DNA from: Lindgomyces ingoldianus
Lineage: Eukaryota; Ascomycota; Dothideomycetes; Pleosporales; Lindgomycetaceae
Direction: 5' to 3'
Length of the DNA stretch: 64,000 nt
NCBI RefSeq assembly: GCF_010093535.1
Contig: NW_022985166.1
Span: 1,520,978 to 1,584,977, forward strand
Below the pieces are notes generated by a model. The model made no database searches. It was not told the origin of the DNA and was given only the letters and a program-made list of their open reading frames with translations. A program made the position numbers and the translations under genes. Position 1 is the stretch's first letter, and every line of letters begins with the position of its first letter. This document shows positions 45,100-55,872 of this stretch, in pieces.

Positions 45100-45384
45100 G
45101 GAGGGGCCCTTACAAACTCTCGAGCCAACCCTTCATACACACCTACAGTGGATACGTTTACAGCCACAACGACGCGGCCTTTCTCTAGGTAGCGTTGAAC
45201 GCTGTGTCGGCCTTTACCGTCCCTTTGACCTCCTTTCCTCTCCTCCTAACATCAGCCCACAAGAAGCAGCGTGTCGTAACATGTGTGATAGGAAATATGT
45301 GGAACAGTTGGGCCAAAAAACCCTTCACAATACAAAAGAATGCGAAGCACGATATTATCAGGACGGCTGTCCGAGTGACTAGTA
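45100..45384 (+). pseudogene. Open stretch with Cys/His pairs downstream of paralogue A
   Basis: The frame starting GAGGGGCCC is open to a TAG at 45382-45384 and contains CRNMCDRKYVEQLGQKTLHN followed by KECEARYYQDGCP, which looks like a degenerate zinc-finger segment. It is either an extra last exon of paralogue A (a poor GTGAAA donor near 45010 would be in phase) or the remains of another family copy. I cannot decide between these. Confidence 0.35.
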
Positions 45385-46100
45385 CGTTAACGCGTATTAT
45401 TACCTTCGCAAAGACAATCTTCTGTTGCTTATGTGAAAATGTCACTGAAGAAGAGCCGGGCCTCCATTACGACAGTAAGGTTTAAACAGAGAGAAGACTA
45501 GGATGTCCCGCTCTCTGCAGAAATAACTATTACTTAGTAATTGCGCCTCAGGTCTTCCCTAATCAACCTACTGAATCACAGAAGATCAGCATCCAGTGTT
45601 TCAATATTAAACTGTCCTTCTTGGCTTCAAACTTGCAAGTATATCCAGTGTGATATCGGTGGAGTAATATATTATTTCCTTTGACGAATCTTCCCTAACC
45701 CGAATAGAAAGCAGTATAAGAGTTTGAGGGAGTTTCTCCAAGAACATACATTGTTGCCTGAGGAGCCAAGCATCCCGCCCAGAAGCCACGGTTACACTTC
45801 CCTAATCTGGCTCTAGGAAACGGTCAGTCACGTGATACCGCATTCAGCTCCCGCTTACAATTCATCATCTAGAACGCGTCATGGTGCGGGCTCTGACAAA
45901 CCCATACTCCATACTTCCAGATACTTGTTCTTCTGGACAGTTATAACCGCCTCTTAGTTCCTATAATCAAGGCCAAACACCGTTCCTCGAAGGCCTCCTC
46001 CATCTACCTACTCGCCACCAAAAAGTGTGTTAAGCTTCTGAACCTCTCCAAGTCTACTTTTCAAGACCGGAATCTACTCGTTATTCTCGACTATACTAAA
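45385..46100. other. Intergenic, no supported gene
   Basis: About 700 bp with short overlapping frames only. The final part before 46101 is CT-rich and presumably the leader of the DUF1398-like gene. Confidence 0.45.
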
Positions 46101-46559
46101 ATGAACCCAACGCTCCACTCTGCTCTCCAAGCCCTCTGGACCCAAGTCCACTCTCCCGCTGGCCTCTCCTTCCCCCTCACCCTCGCCAAACTCTCCGACC
46201 TAAATGTAACCCGCTACCGCGTCGATTACATCACCCGAACTATCACCACATACACCTCCTCCGCTCTATCCCCCTCATCCCAGTTGCCCTCCCCTTTCGA
46301 CATCTCCCCTTTCCCCCAATCCGCCCCGCACACATACCCCCTCAACAAACCATGGAACAAAGACGGCGTAGTCAAAGCGATACGGAAGGCGCAAGCCGGT
46401 GAGGGGAATTATCTGGGGTTTTCAGAAGAGGTGGTGCAGGCAGGGGTTACGGATTATACTGCGTATGTGGAGGGGAAGAGGGTTGTGTATTGTGGTGCGT
46501 TGGGGGAGGTGCATGTAGAGTGGTTTCCGGGAGCGGGACCGGAGCAGGTGGAGGAGTGA
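46101..46559 (+). CDS. DUF1398-like protein
   Basis: A single-exon 152-aa protein. Segments such as LAKLSDLNVTRYRVDYITRTITTYT, the middle KAIRKAQAGEGNYLGFSEEVVQAGVTDYTAYVEGKRVVYC and the ending resemble the DUF1398 family (E. coli YbcV-like), known from bacteria and fungi but without an assigned function. The N-terminal two thirds use C-rich third positions, while the last third is G-rich, the same pattern as in other genes here. It sits between paralogues A and B of the zinc-finger family without an evident functional link. Confidence 0.7.
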   Translation: MNPTLHSALQALWTQVHSPAGLSFPLTLAKLSDLNVTRYRVDYITRTITTYTSSALSPSSQLPSPFDISPFPQSAPHTYPLNKPWNKDGVVKAIRKAQAGEGNYLGFSEEVVQAGVTDYTAYVEGKRVVYCGALGEVHVEWFPGAGPEQVEE

Positions 46560-46955
46560 GATGGTGGGATCGGGAGCTGGGCTGGGGAGTATGGGAAGGG
46601 AGAGGAAAGGAAAGGAAGCGAAGGGGGGATTGATACCAGGGAGCTTGGGTTCTCTTGAGGAAAGTTTGTGATAGGGAAATAAGTGGGAGCGAGGCAAGGT
46701 TCGCAAGCTAGAGTCCAGTGTAAAAATACGTTGGTAGGCAGATGCATGGGTGTCTGTCTGTAAATGGAGATTTAGAACTATATCGAAGATTCCTCTCACT
46801 TTCAGGATTTGTAGTAAGGATATTTGATCTAGAATCCTCGCCTGGAGGTCCTCTACCAATGCCTATATAGATACCTCTCATAAATCGTTGTCTCGTACAT
46901 ACTAGTATAAATGGAAACTGACGCACAAGTACCCCTTAAGTCCTTGCACCAAAAT
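46560..46955. other. Convergent 3' spacer
   Basis: About 400 bp between the DUF1398-like stop and the stop of zinc-finger paralogue B. The first 90 bases are purine-rich (G/A), presumably 3' UTR. No gene is seen. Confidence 0.5.
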
Positions 46956-49900
46956 TCAAACGTCTTCTATATTTGCAGGTAGATACCCAAAACCACGTGC
47001 TGGAAAATTCTCACTGTCGTGGGGAGGCTTAAGTGAGGAAGATTCAGATCGCTCGGACGAAGGCCCGCTATGCATACAGCGTCGCCTCCCCTCATGACCG
47101 CTATCTCTGAGAGAGGCGTCGTATGCGGAATAGAGTAAATTTTGGTTGGGTGGCGCCCAAGAAGTTTCGAAGGATGCTGGTGACCCAGATCCGTATGTTG
47201 AATCTTGTGAAGAATTGCAATCATTTAGGTTAGGTCCACCAAAATGATCCACGGTCGAATCTTCCCAGAAATGGCTAGGATCTATAGACTGAATAGAAGC
47301 TGTAAAGTGAAGGTAGGAAGACAAAGAAGGGTCCCTCTGGGGTTCGTACTGAGCAAGGACCGTTTCTCCTTCCGTTCTACTCGGAACGTATTGGGTAGCT
47401 TTATCTGTAGCGGTCACTCCCGCCAATCTACCTTGCATGGGTTCTGGATGGGTAGCCGCGGTGTTCATCAAACTCCAATTGTCTCCCAGCAATACACCTT
47501 GCATGGGTTCTGGATGGACAGCCGAGGCGTTCATCGAACTCCAATCGTTGTCCTGGTTTCGTGTGGGTGCTGGCCCCGGAGATTCCTCCTGGAGAGGAAT
47601 ATGGTACGTTGATTGAGGTTCATTCCCGTTCGAGCTCGGTGTCTCTTGAGGCGACACTGCAGGTTTATTCATTCCATGTTCCGCTCGCAGTTGTGTCAGG
47701 TTTCGGGTAAAATCCTCCTCGGCTTGATCGGCCAGTCGCTGGCACTCTTCATGGGTTAGCATAGTTCCAGCTTCGAGCAGGAGCTGTGTGTATAATCGTC
47801 TCGAACTGTCCAGAAGGCTCATAAGTACCGCAGCTTCTCTAACCTGAACTTCTTGCTCAGTTGCGCGTAACGTTGGTGTGATTGCTTGAATCTCATCCTG
47901 TGGCTGCATTTCTAAAAAAGGTTCGCGTGTAGGTGTTGGGGTTCTGCCGGGTGATGGAGAAGATTGGGGATCTGGACTGAAGGGTGATTGTGTTAAGCCA
48001 GAAATTGCCGTCCAGCTGTTATCGCCGTTATCTAGGAGAGGGAGTTAGCTAGATCCTAGGCTAAAACGTTTTGGAGACATCACTCGAGGGACTTACATGG
48101 GCTAGGAAGTTTTGTGGAATCCGGATAGAGTTTCCGGTAGAGCAGCCTCCATTGTGTTGCAAGATTTCCTCTAGCTTGAGGGCGAGAGGAACAAAGTCCC
48201 CTTAGATGAGTGACTGTCCACTCATTTTCATCAACGACATGCTCATTGCAGATTTGACAAAGGGCAACGAAGGTAGGGAAATCTCCATGCTTCCGAGACC
48301 GCCCAGGCTGAAGATGCTGACGAACTTCGGACATGTATTGAGCGTTGACCCCCCCGCAAGGTGAGGCTTGGCTATGCACGATAGAATGCTTCTGTACTGG
48401 GCAACCCAGCGTTTTTTCCGGTGGCAATTTTCGCTTCTGCGCTTTAATCCTCGTTTGTAGGCTCTTCTGGATCTTTCCACTACTAGGTTGGTTGATTGGC
48501 CGTGCGCCGCGTGAAGACGACGAAGTCGCCAACCTATCGTCTGTGAGATAGCGCCCTTGTCTAGATCGATCAATTGGATACGATTCTACGTCTTTCGGTG
48601 TCCCTGGACTGGATGTTCGTGGTTCCTGGGGGCAACAGGCCTCTTCTAAATGACTCAGCGCTTCCGTGAATTGAGAAACTAACCCCCCCCTAGTCCTAAA
48701 ATGATGAGCTGGATCGTTCTGTCAAATACATGGCGATGCACTCACCTCGATTCTCTCAGGTTTTGCAGTGCCAGGTCCCAGATCTGGAAAAATCTATTTA
48801 CAAATAAGGGTTGGGACTGTGAGCTGAAAAAAGAAGTGAGCTCCGAGTAATCCTGAGGTGATATGTAAGGATGTTCTAATATTCTGATTGAATTGTACGG
48901 TGACCTAGTTTGTGGCTTAGTACTCGAGGGGAGTTCCCCTATGGCTAACCTAGGAGAAGAGGTAGAGCTATCTTGAAATTTTTGGATGGGCGAAGGGGAT
49001 TGTTCCTTTTTGTTGGATTTCGCTGGAAAGGCAGGCTCCAAGACAGGCTCTCTAGCAAGCTCTAAGGCAGGCTCTCTAGCAAGCTCTAAGGCAGGCTCTC
49101 TAGCAAGCACCAGACGAGGGTGCAGCTCGTCCTTTACTCTTTTGCCTTTCCTTGGAATGGGTGGCTTAGTGGCCAGCCCTGGATGACATTTCCGCTCGTG
49201 TTTCAATCTTGAGTCTTCCCGCCGAAACAGTTTATCGCAGTGAGACACGAGGCATGGTAATTTTCTAGGGCCGCAAGGCGAATACCCATGAACATTTCTC
49301 CTGTGTCTCCTAAGGTTTCCTTTCGCATACCGTCCATTAAAGGAACTTTCGCACAAGTTGCATGATAGAAATTGCGTGGATTTAGATTCAGGTGAAATAG
49401 GTAATGATGCCATAGCTAATGATACATCCGGGAATGCGGCTCCAGGCGATTGTGCTACAATGTGTGCTCCCTGCAGGACGGAGGAGGAATTCGAACCGGT
49501 TGCATATTCATTATTGGGTACGGCATCAACCCTGTAAGAGAGACCGCTTAAGTTTTCCAGTCGTAGTTGATTATATAGCCGTGGCCGCGGGTCCTGGGTG
49601 GTAGAATTCAGGCATACAGGCTCGACTAGTCCCTGAATGAGCCCATGCGAACTTAGCATAAAATCGGTGCTGCTGTCGTCGCGGTTGTGTGGCTGGAGCA
49701 CCGATTCATAGTTTTGGAGTGCATAATGGCCCGCTCCAGGAATCTGTACGTGGTAGTTATCACTTCTTTCGTCGTCGTTGTATGATAGGGACCTCGATTC
49801 GTCAATTCGAAATGCATTAATACCCGAAAAAAGACCCTGGTCTCCTTCAGGGCTTTGTAGGTGGTAGCTATCGCTTCTTTCGCCGTTGTTGAATAGAGAC

Positions 49901-50199
49901 ACCGATTCGTCGTTTCGAAATACAGGACTAGAAAAGAAACCCTGGTCTCCTTGAGGGCTCAGTCGGTAGTAGCTACTGCTTCTTTCGCCGTTGTTGTATA
50001 ATGGAGACCCCGATTCGTCGTTTCGAAATAGAGGACTAGAAAAGAAACCCTGGTCTCCTTGAGGGCTCAGTCGGTAGTAGCTATGGCTTCTTTCGCTATT
50101 GTTGTGTAATAGAGATCCCGATTCGTCATTTCGAAATGCATGATGACTCGAAAAAAGATCCTGGTCTTCTTCAGGGCTCTGTCGGAGGTAGTTATCCAT
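46956..50199 (-). CDS. Zinc-finger family protein, paralogue B (with N-terminal tandem repeats)
   Basis: Exons 50199-48746, 48695-48097 and 48016-46956 give 1037 aa. The N-terminus (about 1-165) is four to five imperfect repeats of 35-38 aa built on SP-x-GDQG-x-FSS-x-FR-x-DES-x-N-x-ERS. A C2H2-type pair follows (C280-x2-C283 within LSCNLCESSF, ending GNLRRHRRNVH; then CLVSHCDKLFRREDSRLKHE). A Lys/Arg segment and three copies of an ELAREPAL heptad-like unit come next. The CP-module lies in exon 2 (CPVQKHSIVHSQASPC, then QYMSEVRQHL, then CQICNEH and WRLLYRKLYPDSTKLPSP), again ending at the conserved phase-1 intron. The C-terminal region includes a helical stretch (VREAAVLMSLLDSSRRLYTQ), a duplicated HPEPMQG unit and SQDSTYGSG. 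Exon 3 needs an AACAG acceptor (48017). The acceptor placed as in paralogue C (48033) would shift the frame. Confidence 0.65.
47430..47560 (-). repeat. Internal duplication in paralogue B (HPEPMQG unit)
   Basis: Two adjacent copies of about 66 bp, sharing CCTTGCATGGGTTCTGGATG on the plus strand, encode W-S-x-MN-x-x-A-x-HPEPMQG-x-L twice. Confidence 0.75.
49044..49110 (-). repeat. 24-bp tandem repeat in paralogue B (ELAREPAL unit)
   Basis: About three copies of a 24-bp unit containing GGCTCTCTAGCAAGCTCTAA on the plus strand. They encode successive (L)ELAREPA units between the finger pair and the CP-module. Confidence 0.8.
49745..50199 (-). repeat. Tandem repeats of about 105-117 bp in the 5' coding part of paralogue B
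   Basis: Successive imperfect units share CCCTGGTCTCCTTGAGGGCT and GATTCGTCGTTTCGAAATA-type segments on the plus strand. All unit-length differences are multiples of three, so the frame is kept. Confidence 0.8.
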
Positions 50200-50281
50200 T
50201 CTTTCGTCTTTTAGCGTGGAAGGGCCCCCAAGAGCGCTCTAGGATCGACAAGCTAAAGGAGAACTGAGAGCGTGATCAAGG

Positions 50282-50762
50282 GTTTAAGAACCTGTTGGAG
50301 CAGAAACAACTGTATGGTCGGACCCACATGCGGCTCTCATCGCGCAATTGTGCAATTGCAGCGAGCCAGTTACCAAACACGAGGGTTTTGGCTGCCAACA
50401 CCTGCGCTGATTGGATTCGCTAGATTGCGTCTGCATATTTAAAAAGTGAGGCGGCTGCTGTACAGTCATGCAGCTCGACATGCAGGAACGGGCTTGTGTG
50501 GCTTGCGAGAAAATCTAAGCTGGCCAGCAGCAGAGGACATTGGGGTTTTCTTGCATACTCCACCGATATAGTAACACCATGCAGAATACTGGGAAAGAAG
50601 TTGACACCGGCCAAGGGTAAAGAAGAAACAAACAATATTCGAACATGACGAGCACCAATATTTGGCTTATCATGGTATTCTTCGTAAGCTGCCATAACTT
50701 CATTGCCATCAAGCCATAACACATACTCCCTTTGTATCCATCAGACAATATCGAACGCCATA
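50282..50762 (-). pseudogene. Unrecognised frame interrupted by one stop
   Basis: ATG at 50762 opens MAFDIV and meets a TGA. The same frame then stays open through EYVLWLDGNEVMAAYEEYHD and RHVRILFVSSLPLAGVNFFP to a TAG near 50420. It reads like real protein, but I know no family. It lies between the stop of paralogue C and the start of paralogue B on the same strand and could be a fragment of another gene. The remainder to 50282 shows only a short frame. Confidence 0.3.
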
Positions 50763-50800
50763 TTTAAGAGGCCCGCCTCTTGTTATCTAAACTTACAGGA

Positions 50801-53368
50801 TCATTGCGGAGGAAGAGATCCGTAACTATGAGACCTAACCATCTCGAACTGGGATGTCATCGGAAAAGGCCTAGCAGCAGCAAGATTGAGACCTGGACTG
50901 AGGCCCGAGAGTTCGGGTGGAATCGTATATTCTTCTGGACGGAAACTGGAAGACGGAGGCGCACTCGAGTGTCGATCGTTCTGCAGCGGAAGTTTCAGCC
51001 AGCTGCCGTATGTGGAATCCTGAAAGCTGTCCGGAGACGACTGAAATGGGGAGGCTGCACAAAAATAGGTCGAGTCGTCGTGGGTGAAATGCGGCAGATC
51101 CTGCTGAGGGCGAAGCTGTAACCTGGCCTCGGCACTGGTCCGCAGTCTTGCAAGAAGATCGCTCGCTATATCTCTGAAACGATCGGACAGTTCTTGAAGG
51201 TGGGGTGACTCCAATGGTCTAGCCTCGCTCATCAATTGGTCCATGGACTGGTAAAGGGAATCGGAGCCACTCTGGAATGAGTTGCAAAGTCGTTGAATGA
51301 CTTCCATGGCAGCTGCTTCGGCGATTTGGCCTGCGCGCTCTTCCTCTGGGTTGAATATCATTCCATTAGGTCTAGGGGCGAAAGGAGTAAGGGTCAAGAA
51401 TGGCGCAGTGTCATTCTTACCCAAGCCATCTCCTAAAAAAGGAAGGTCGTTCTGTGGTTGTGTTAATTCTTGGACGATTACGGAGTTAGCAGTGGTGGAG
51501 GGGCCGGCTTCGGTCCACCCTGGGTCGTCCACGTCTGGGAGGTGTTAGTCTAGCTCAATGGTTTTACCAGAGCATTGAGAGCCTAACTCACATGGATTGG
51601 GGATTCGAGCGGATTCCGGGTAGATTTCCCTGAATAAATCTCTCCAGTGCTCTGCAACCCTGGGCCCTCGTGGTTGAGGACGACGTTTGCAATTCCCAGA
51701 TATGCACAAGTTCTGACTTGAACCTTCATGTGTCGAAAATTTCCAGCACATTCGACAAACAGATAGGGAAGGGAGAAAATGACGATGGTCTCGGGATCTC
51801 AAATGTTGCATCACTCCCCACATGTTGACTGCGCCCTCGAAACGACATAGCGGACGCTGACCATCGGCTTCGCAATGCTTCTTATTTGGACACGCTAGCA
51901 GCCTCCTGCTGTCCGTCTTCCTAGGGTGGTGGCTTCCCAAGCCAATACTGTTCTGGGGTTTGTCCCGACCCGATCTGCCTTTACCTCTCGAGTTCGAAAT
52001 ACCTCCCGGAGGAGAGTAGGGGGTTTGAAGTAGAGAGGAAGATGGGTGTGGTGCCTGTCCGGGTGATTGAGTAGATTGTACCGAGCCATTGGCGCAAGAA
52101 ATTGCCCCAACATCACTGGAGGCCAATGTCCAGTGAGTGAACACGTTGGAGGACGACGACGAAGAAGCAAAGCAAAGTTGAAAACCGAGGTCCGTTCGTC
52201 TCAAAGCCTTGATGAAACCAATAATCAGAGGATCGTTCGGACTAATCCTCCGTTAGCATACGGCATCCATATCCAATGTTTTTGGCGTCTGACTTGGTTT
52301 AGGAGCACAGGGTGCTGAACACCAGAGCCTCCAGAATTTCTGGTTGAAAAGTTCACGAAACGAAAACGATATAACTTACAATCGCTCAAACAAATTTCCG
52401 ATAACAAGATCCAAACCATTGAAAATCCTGTTCGTAAAGGTCGGGTCGACTCGCGGGTCTAAGAGACGCAGTATTCCACTAACCATGTCTTTTGGGATGT
52501 ACGGATTCTCCACGAAGATCATCGAAGGTTGCAAAACAGAAGCGACCGGTGAAGCTGAAGGTTCACCAGAATACACCAGACGTGGATCTTGTGAGTTAAT
52601 CCATGCACCCAGCGCAGTTCGGTCAAGACTAGCCTCCGTTGGGATGTCTGGATGGCTCGATGCTGGATTGCTTTCATTGACATGAGTCATCCTGGGTGGG
52701 CTCTCACCATGATCTCCATGCTTCTTGCGCTGATGTTCTTTCTTTGCATCTGACCGGTGGAACCATTTGTGGCATACTTCACATTGTAAACGTGGGTCCT
52801 GTTGAGGTGGCGCATGTTTATGGCGCACGTGACGAGAGTGATTGCCTTTCTGCCATTCTCCAGTGAATGAAGCTCCACACTCTCTGCATGATATTCCAGG
52901 CAACTAGACGATATCAGTTCCTCTCTGAGTGGACAAGAAAGACAGTCATACCCTTAAGTTAAATTTTGACCACGGTTCCACGGCCTTGCCTTCTGCTGAT
53001 CCAACAGAAGACCACGAGTCCTGTCTATCCTCGATCAAGTCAGGAACGGACACTGTAGTTAAGCCCTCAGAGGAGTCATCTTGAAGGTCAATAGATGAAC
53101 TCTCATCCAGTTGATGATCTACGACAACGTCAGGGTGGGCAGGAGCAGGAAGCATTGGCCAATCTCCATTAAAACGGAAACCGGGTATGCGAGTGGAGTT
53201 TTCATTCTGAAGGTCGAGGTTGAGTGGTGACATGCGAGGCTGAGACCGGCAAGTTTCCGGGCTCTCTGGAATGAACGGAACAGTCGCATTCGTTGGGCTG
53301 ACGTCCACACTGGCCGTCTCACAATAGATCTGGTCGGCCCCCCAGGGAGTCGAGTGCTCGTGTTGCAT
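50801..53368 (-). CDS. Zinc-finger family protein, paralogue C
   Basis: Exons 53368-52952, 52903-52380, 52241-51592 and 51534-50801 give 774 aa in consistent phase. After an acidic low-complexity N-terminus (1-139), a C2H2-type pair starts at C145-x2-C148 (ISCRECGASFTGEWQKGNHS, ending RHVRHKH; then LQCEVCHKWFHRSDAKKEHQ). A DPR...NRIFNGLDLVIGNLFER segment ends the exon, with a close match in paralogue B (NRFFQIWDLALQNLRE). Exon 3 holds the CP-module (CPNKKHC, then WGVMQHLRSRDHRHF, then CRMCWKF and HWRDLFREIYPESARIPNP), followed by the conserved phase-1 intron. Exon 4 has a helical stretch (QIAEAAAMEVIQRLCNSFQS) and FQDSTYGSW, matching the end of paralogue B. I infer a nuclear regulator; no target is known. 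Intron 2 is 138 nt, longer than its neighbours. Confidence 0.7.
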
Positions 53369-54308
53369 GATGACGGTCGAATGGTCTTGAGAGTTTGAAT
53401 GGGGTGTAACAGTGTCGATGAGATGGTTGAAGGATCTTGTAGGTGAGATGTTGGGGCCATTTCATAGTTTTGCTGCATCGTGCTACCATGTAAATAGGAG
53501 AATGTAATTCTTTAGAATAGCAGAAATGTTTGTACGGAGCAGCTTTCGAAGAGGTTTTGTGCTGCGACTGAGGGGCCGTTACTGATAAGCTTAGGAGTGA
53601 TATTGCAATGAGTGGATGAGAACGATTGCCTTGCTACAGAGCCTGGCCAACCAGCGCTTAAAGGTAACTTAAGAAGGAGAAACTCCCCTGAATATCTCAC
53701 ACAAGAAGCGCAATGTTGAGCCGCATTTGCAGTTCCCGCCCAAATTTGCCCAAAGTGTGTCACAGGGCAAAGAGTTCATTTCATCTCTAGCCAAAGGGCG
53801 TTTCTCCTCGCTTGACCGGCTTCTCGTCCTGCTGCAAGGCTTTGTGTCGAACGTGTCAGCCCTTCGTGGATATGACGCGGACTGAACCCGTATTTTTGAC
53901 ATTTCTACGAAGTTTGGGGTTTATGCAAGCAGAAGAAGGCGACTCTAAGGATTGATGGTCTTAACAAGGGACATGGCTGAAATGCGTAATTTGCCGAGGT
54001 CCTCTGTCTTGCAAGCACTCGCTTCTAGAGCCAATAGGATCTCGGGGGGCCTTTCACCCTAATATTCCCCCTTAAAGCTTGCTGCCTAATCGCATTTTCT
54101 TTTTCGGCCCCGATCCTATTTTAGAATCCATTCTCAATTAGTGGGGTATTCCGGGAAGAGTCCGAATCTTCGAGGGAGATTAATAACGATTCCATCAACC
54201 GGTCAACGCGCCGAGAGAAAGTCACTGTGCGCCACTAACCTTCTCTCCATGAGCGTCTGTTCCAACAACAGCTTTCATTCATCACGACTCCAGCGTCGCC
54301 CCTCTACT
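53369..54308. other. Promoter region of paralogue C, no other gene
   Basis: About 940 bp. Frames on the minus strand (53512-53763, 53669-53902) are short and overlapping. No domain or repeat is seen. Confidence 0.45.
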
Positions 54309-55872
54309 CTAGGTGGCTCCGCTCAACCCCATTTCTTGGACATTCCCACTCACCGAATAATAAAACCTCGCCTGTTCAGTACTAGTCTCATCCATCCATC
54401 CTATACCACCAATCGCACCGCCAGCATCATCTCCGTCTATCCATTCCTTTACACTATTCCAAGTTGTAAACGTCGATTCGCCGTCAGAGGTTATCTTAAC
54501 TGGATGTTTGTCACTCGGAATAACATTGGATCGAGTTGAGAAGGTTAGGTCGGAGGTCGACTTGTAATAGCCCGATGTGCTGAATGCGGCGTATGGGTCG
54601 GTCGTCGAGGTGTTCTTCACCGAGATGGAAAGAGCTAATATTAGGAACAACGTCAGTTGTTGACGACTTGCACTCGCCCAGGTAAATCCTTAGACTCACG
54701 GGGATTCGTTTTAAACCAGCGTCGTGATCTCTATAGTATACCTTCAAGGTAATCGGCTCAAACAGCGCATCTACGGTGGCTGCCATTGGACTTCCGGGTG
54801 ACGCGCTTGCCAAATCCCTGCTGACGGACCACTTACCAGAAGAATAGATCACCTCGGTAACTCCTCCTTTTGTACTCTCGTAGTACACTCGAAGTTGGTT
54901 GTTTGACGAGACAGAAGAACTACCTCGGTGCACGGCAGCGACACTAGAGATTTCTGAGATATCGGTGGAGGCAATGACAGTGCCTAAGTTCTAGGAGCAC
55001 GTAGTTCCGTCCCCGGTACACCGGCGCGCTAATCCAATACGGCGGTTTTTTACTGTTAAAATGATATACCCTTATCTTGCAAGTCGGACTCGTCAGTATT
55101 CGAACTAGCTAGAGGTTCAAAAGGCTGGGTGCAGCCGCAAACCTACCTCATCACCGCCATTGTCTATCCAAGATACAGCGGTTATCGCTGATGCTTCCTT
55201 TGGACCCAGAGCTGGCGTTACATCTCCCAAGGACTTCCAATCGTTGTCTCCAAAATTTTTGACTTTTAAGGTACTCGATTCTACATGGAAAACTTGCACA
55301 TGAGTAGGTACTCTACAACGAGCAGCAGCAATGCTTGCAAACTTGAACTTCGCCCGAGCCAAAGCAGTCAGCGTCGCGATAGTGCTCACAGTTGCAGCAT
55401 CGGTACTGCCTGATGGCTGAACAAGTGACCGTTACCGCACCCGTCGGCCCTGGCGCTGTCACAGTTTGGGGCTCCGAAGTCTTGGACTGTGATTTCGAAC
55501 CAAGAATGCCCCCAAGAACTCCCCAAAGTATAACTGCCAAGACTATGAAGGCAACCAGGAGGAGTGCCCACAGCGGAAACCCAAATACCCTCTTCGCTGA
55601 GTATGATGGCGGTTGGCTGGGTGTCGCAGGAGGTTGCCCAAATCCAGGTGAGGCAGCTTCTGCGAGATACAGGTTTACGGTCTCCTTAGGCTGGAAGAGT
55701 TGCTGCGGTAGAGCACAGTATGCCGCTTTTTGGACATTCGAGGTCGGTTCTGAGTTTGGTAGGTGATAGACCTCTGGGTGATCCGAAAGATAGGGCGCGT
55801 CGTATCTGGGAATTGGTAGATCCTGGTCGCGAGATTCCTGACAATCTCAGCCTCGCCTTGAGCGACTCCATT
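54309..55872 (-). pseudogene. Decayed membrane-anchored fungal lectin-like gene (fucose-lectin-type propeller)
   Basis: The minus strand shows the usual parts of a fungal type-II membrane protein with a six-bladed lectin domain. A cytoplasmic Pro-rich segment containing DAPYLSDHPEVYHLPNSEP comes first, then one membrane span (LWALLLVAFIVLAVILWGVL, about 55515-55585) and a Thr/Ser stalk. Blades follow, with SIAAAR, IRVYHF, LRVYYES, LKVYYRDH and ARFYYS strands. The frame is broken repeatedly: a stop (TGA) lies before the cytoplasmic segment and no usable ATG; a frameshift lies near 55420; another lies at a six-base A/T run (55046-55051); an in-frame TAG is at 54991-54993; and the last intron (54635-54699) joins exons in incompatible phase beside a four-C run. 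One intron (55076-55146) is intact. I therefore call it a pseudogene. Confidence 0.6.
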
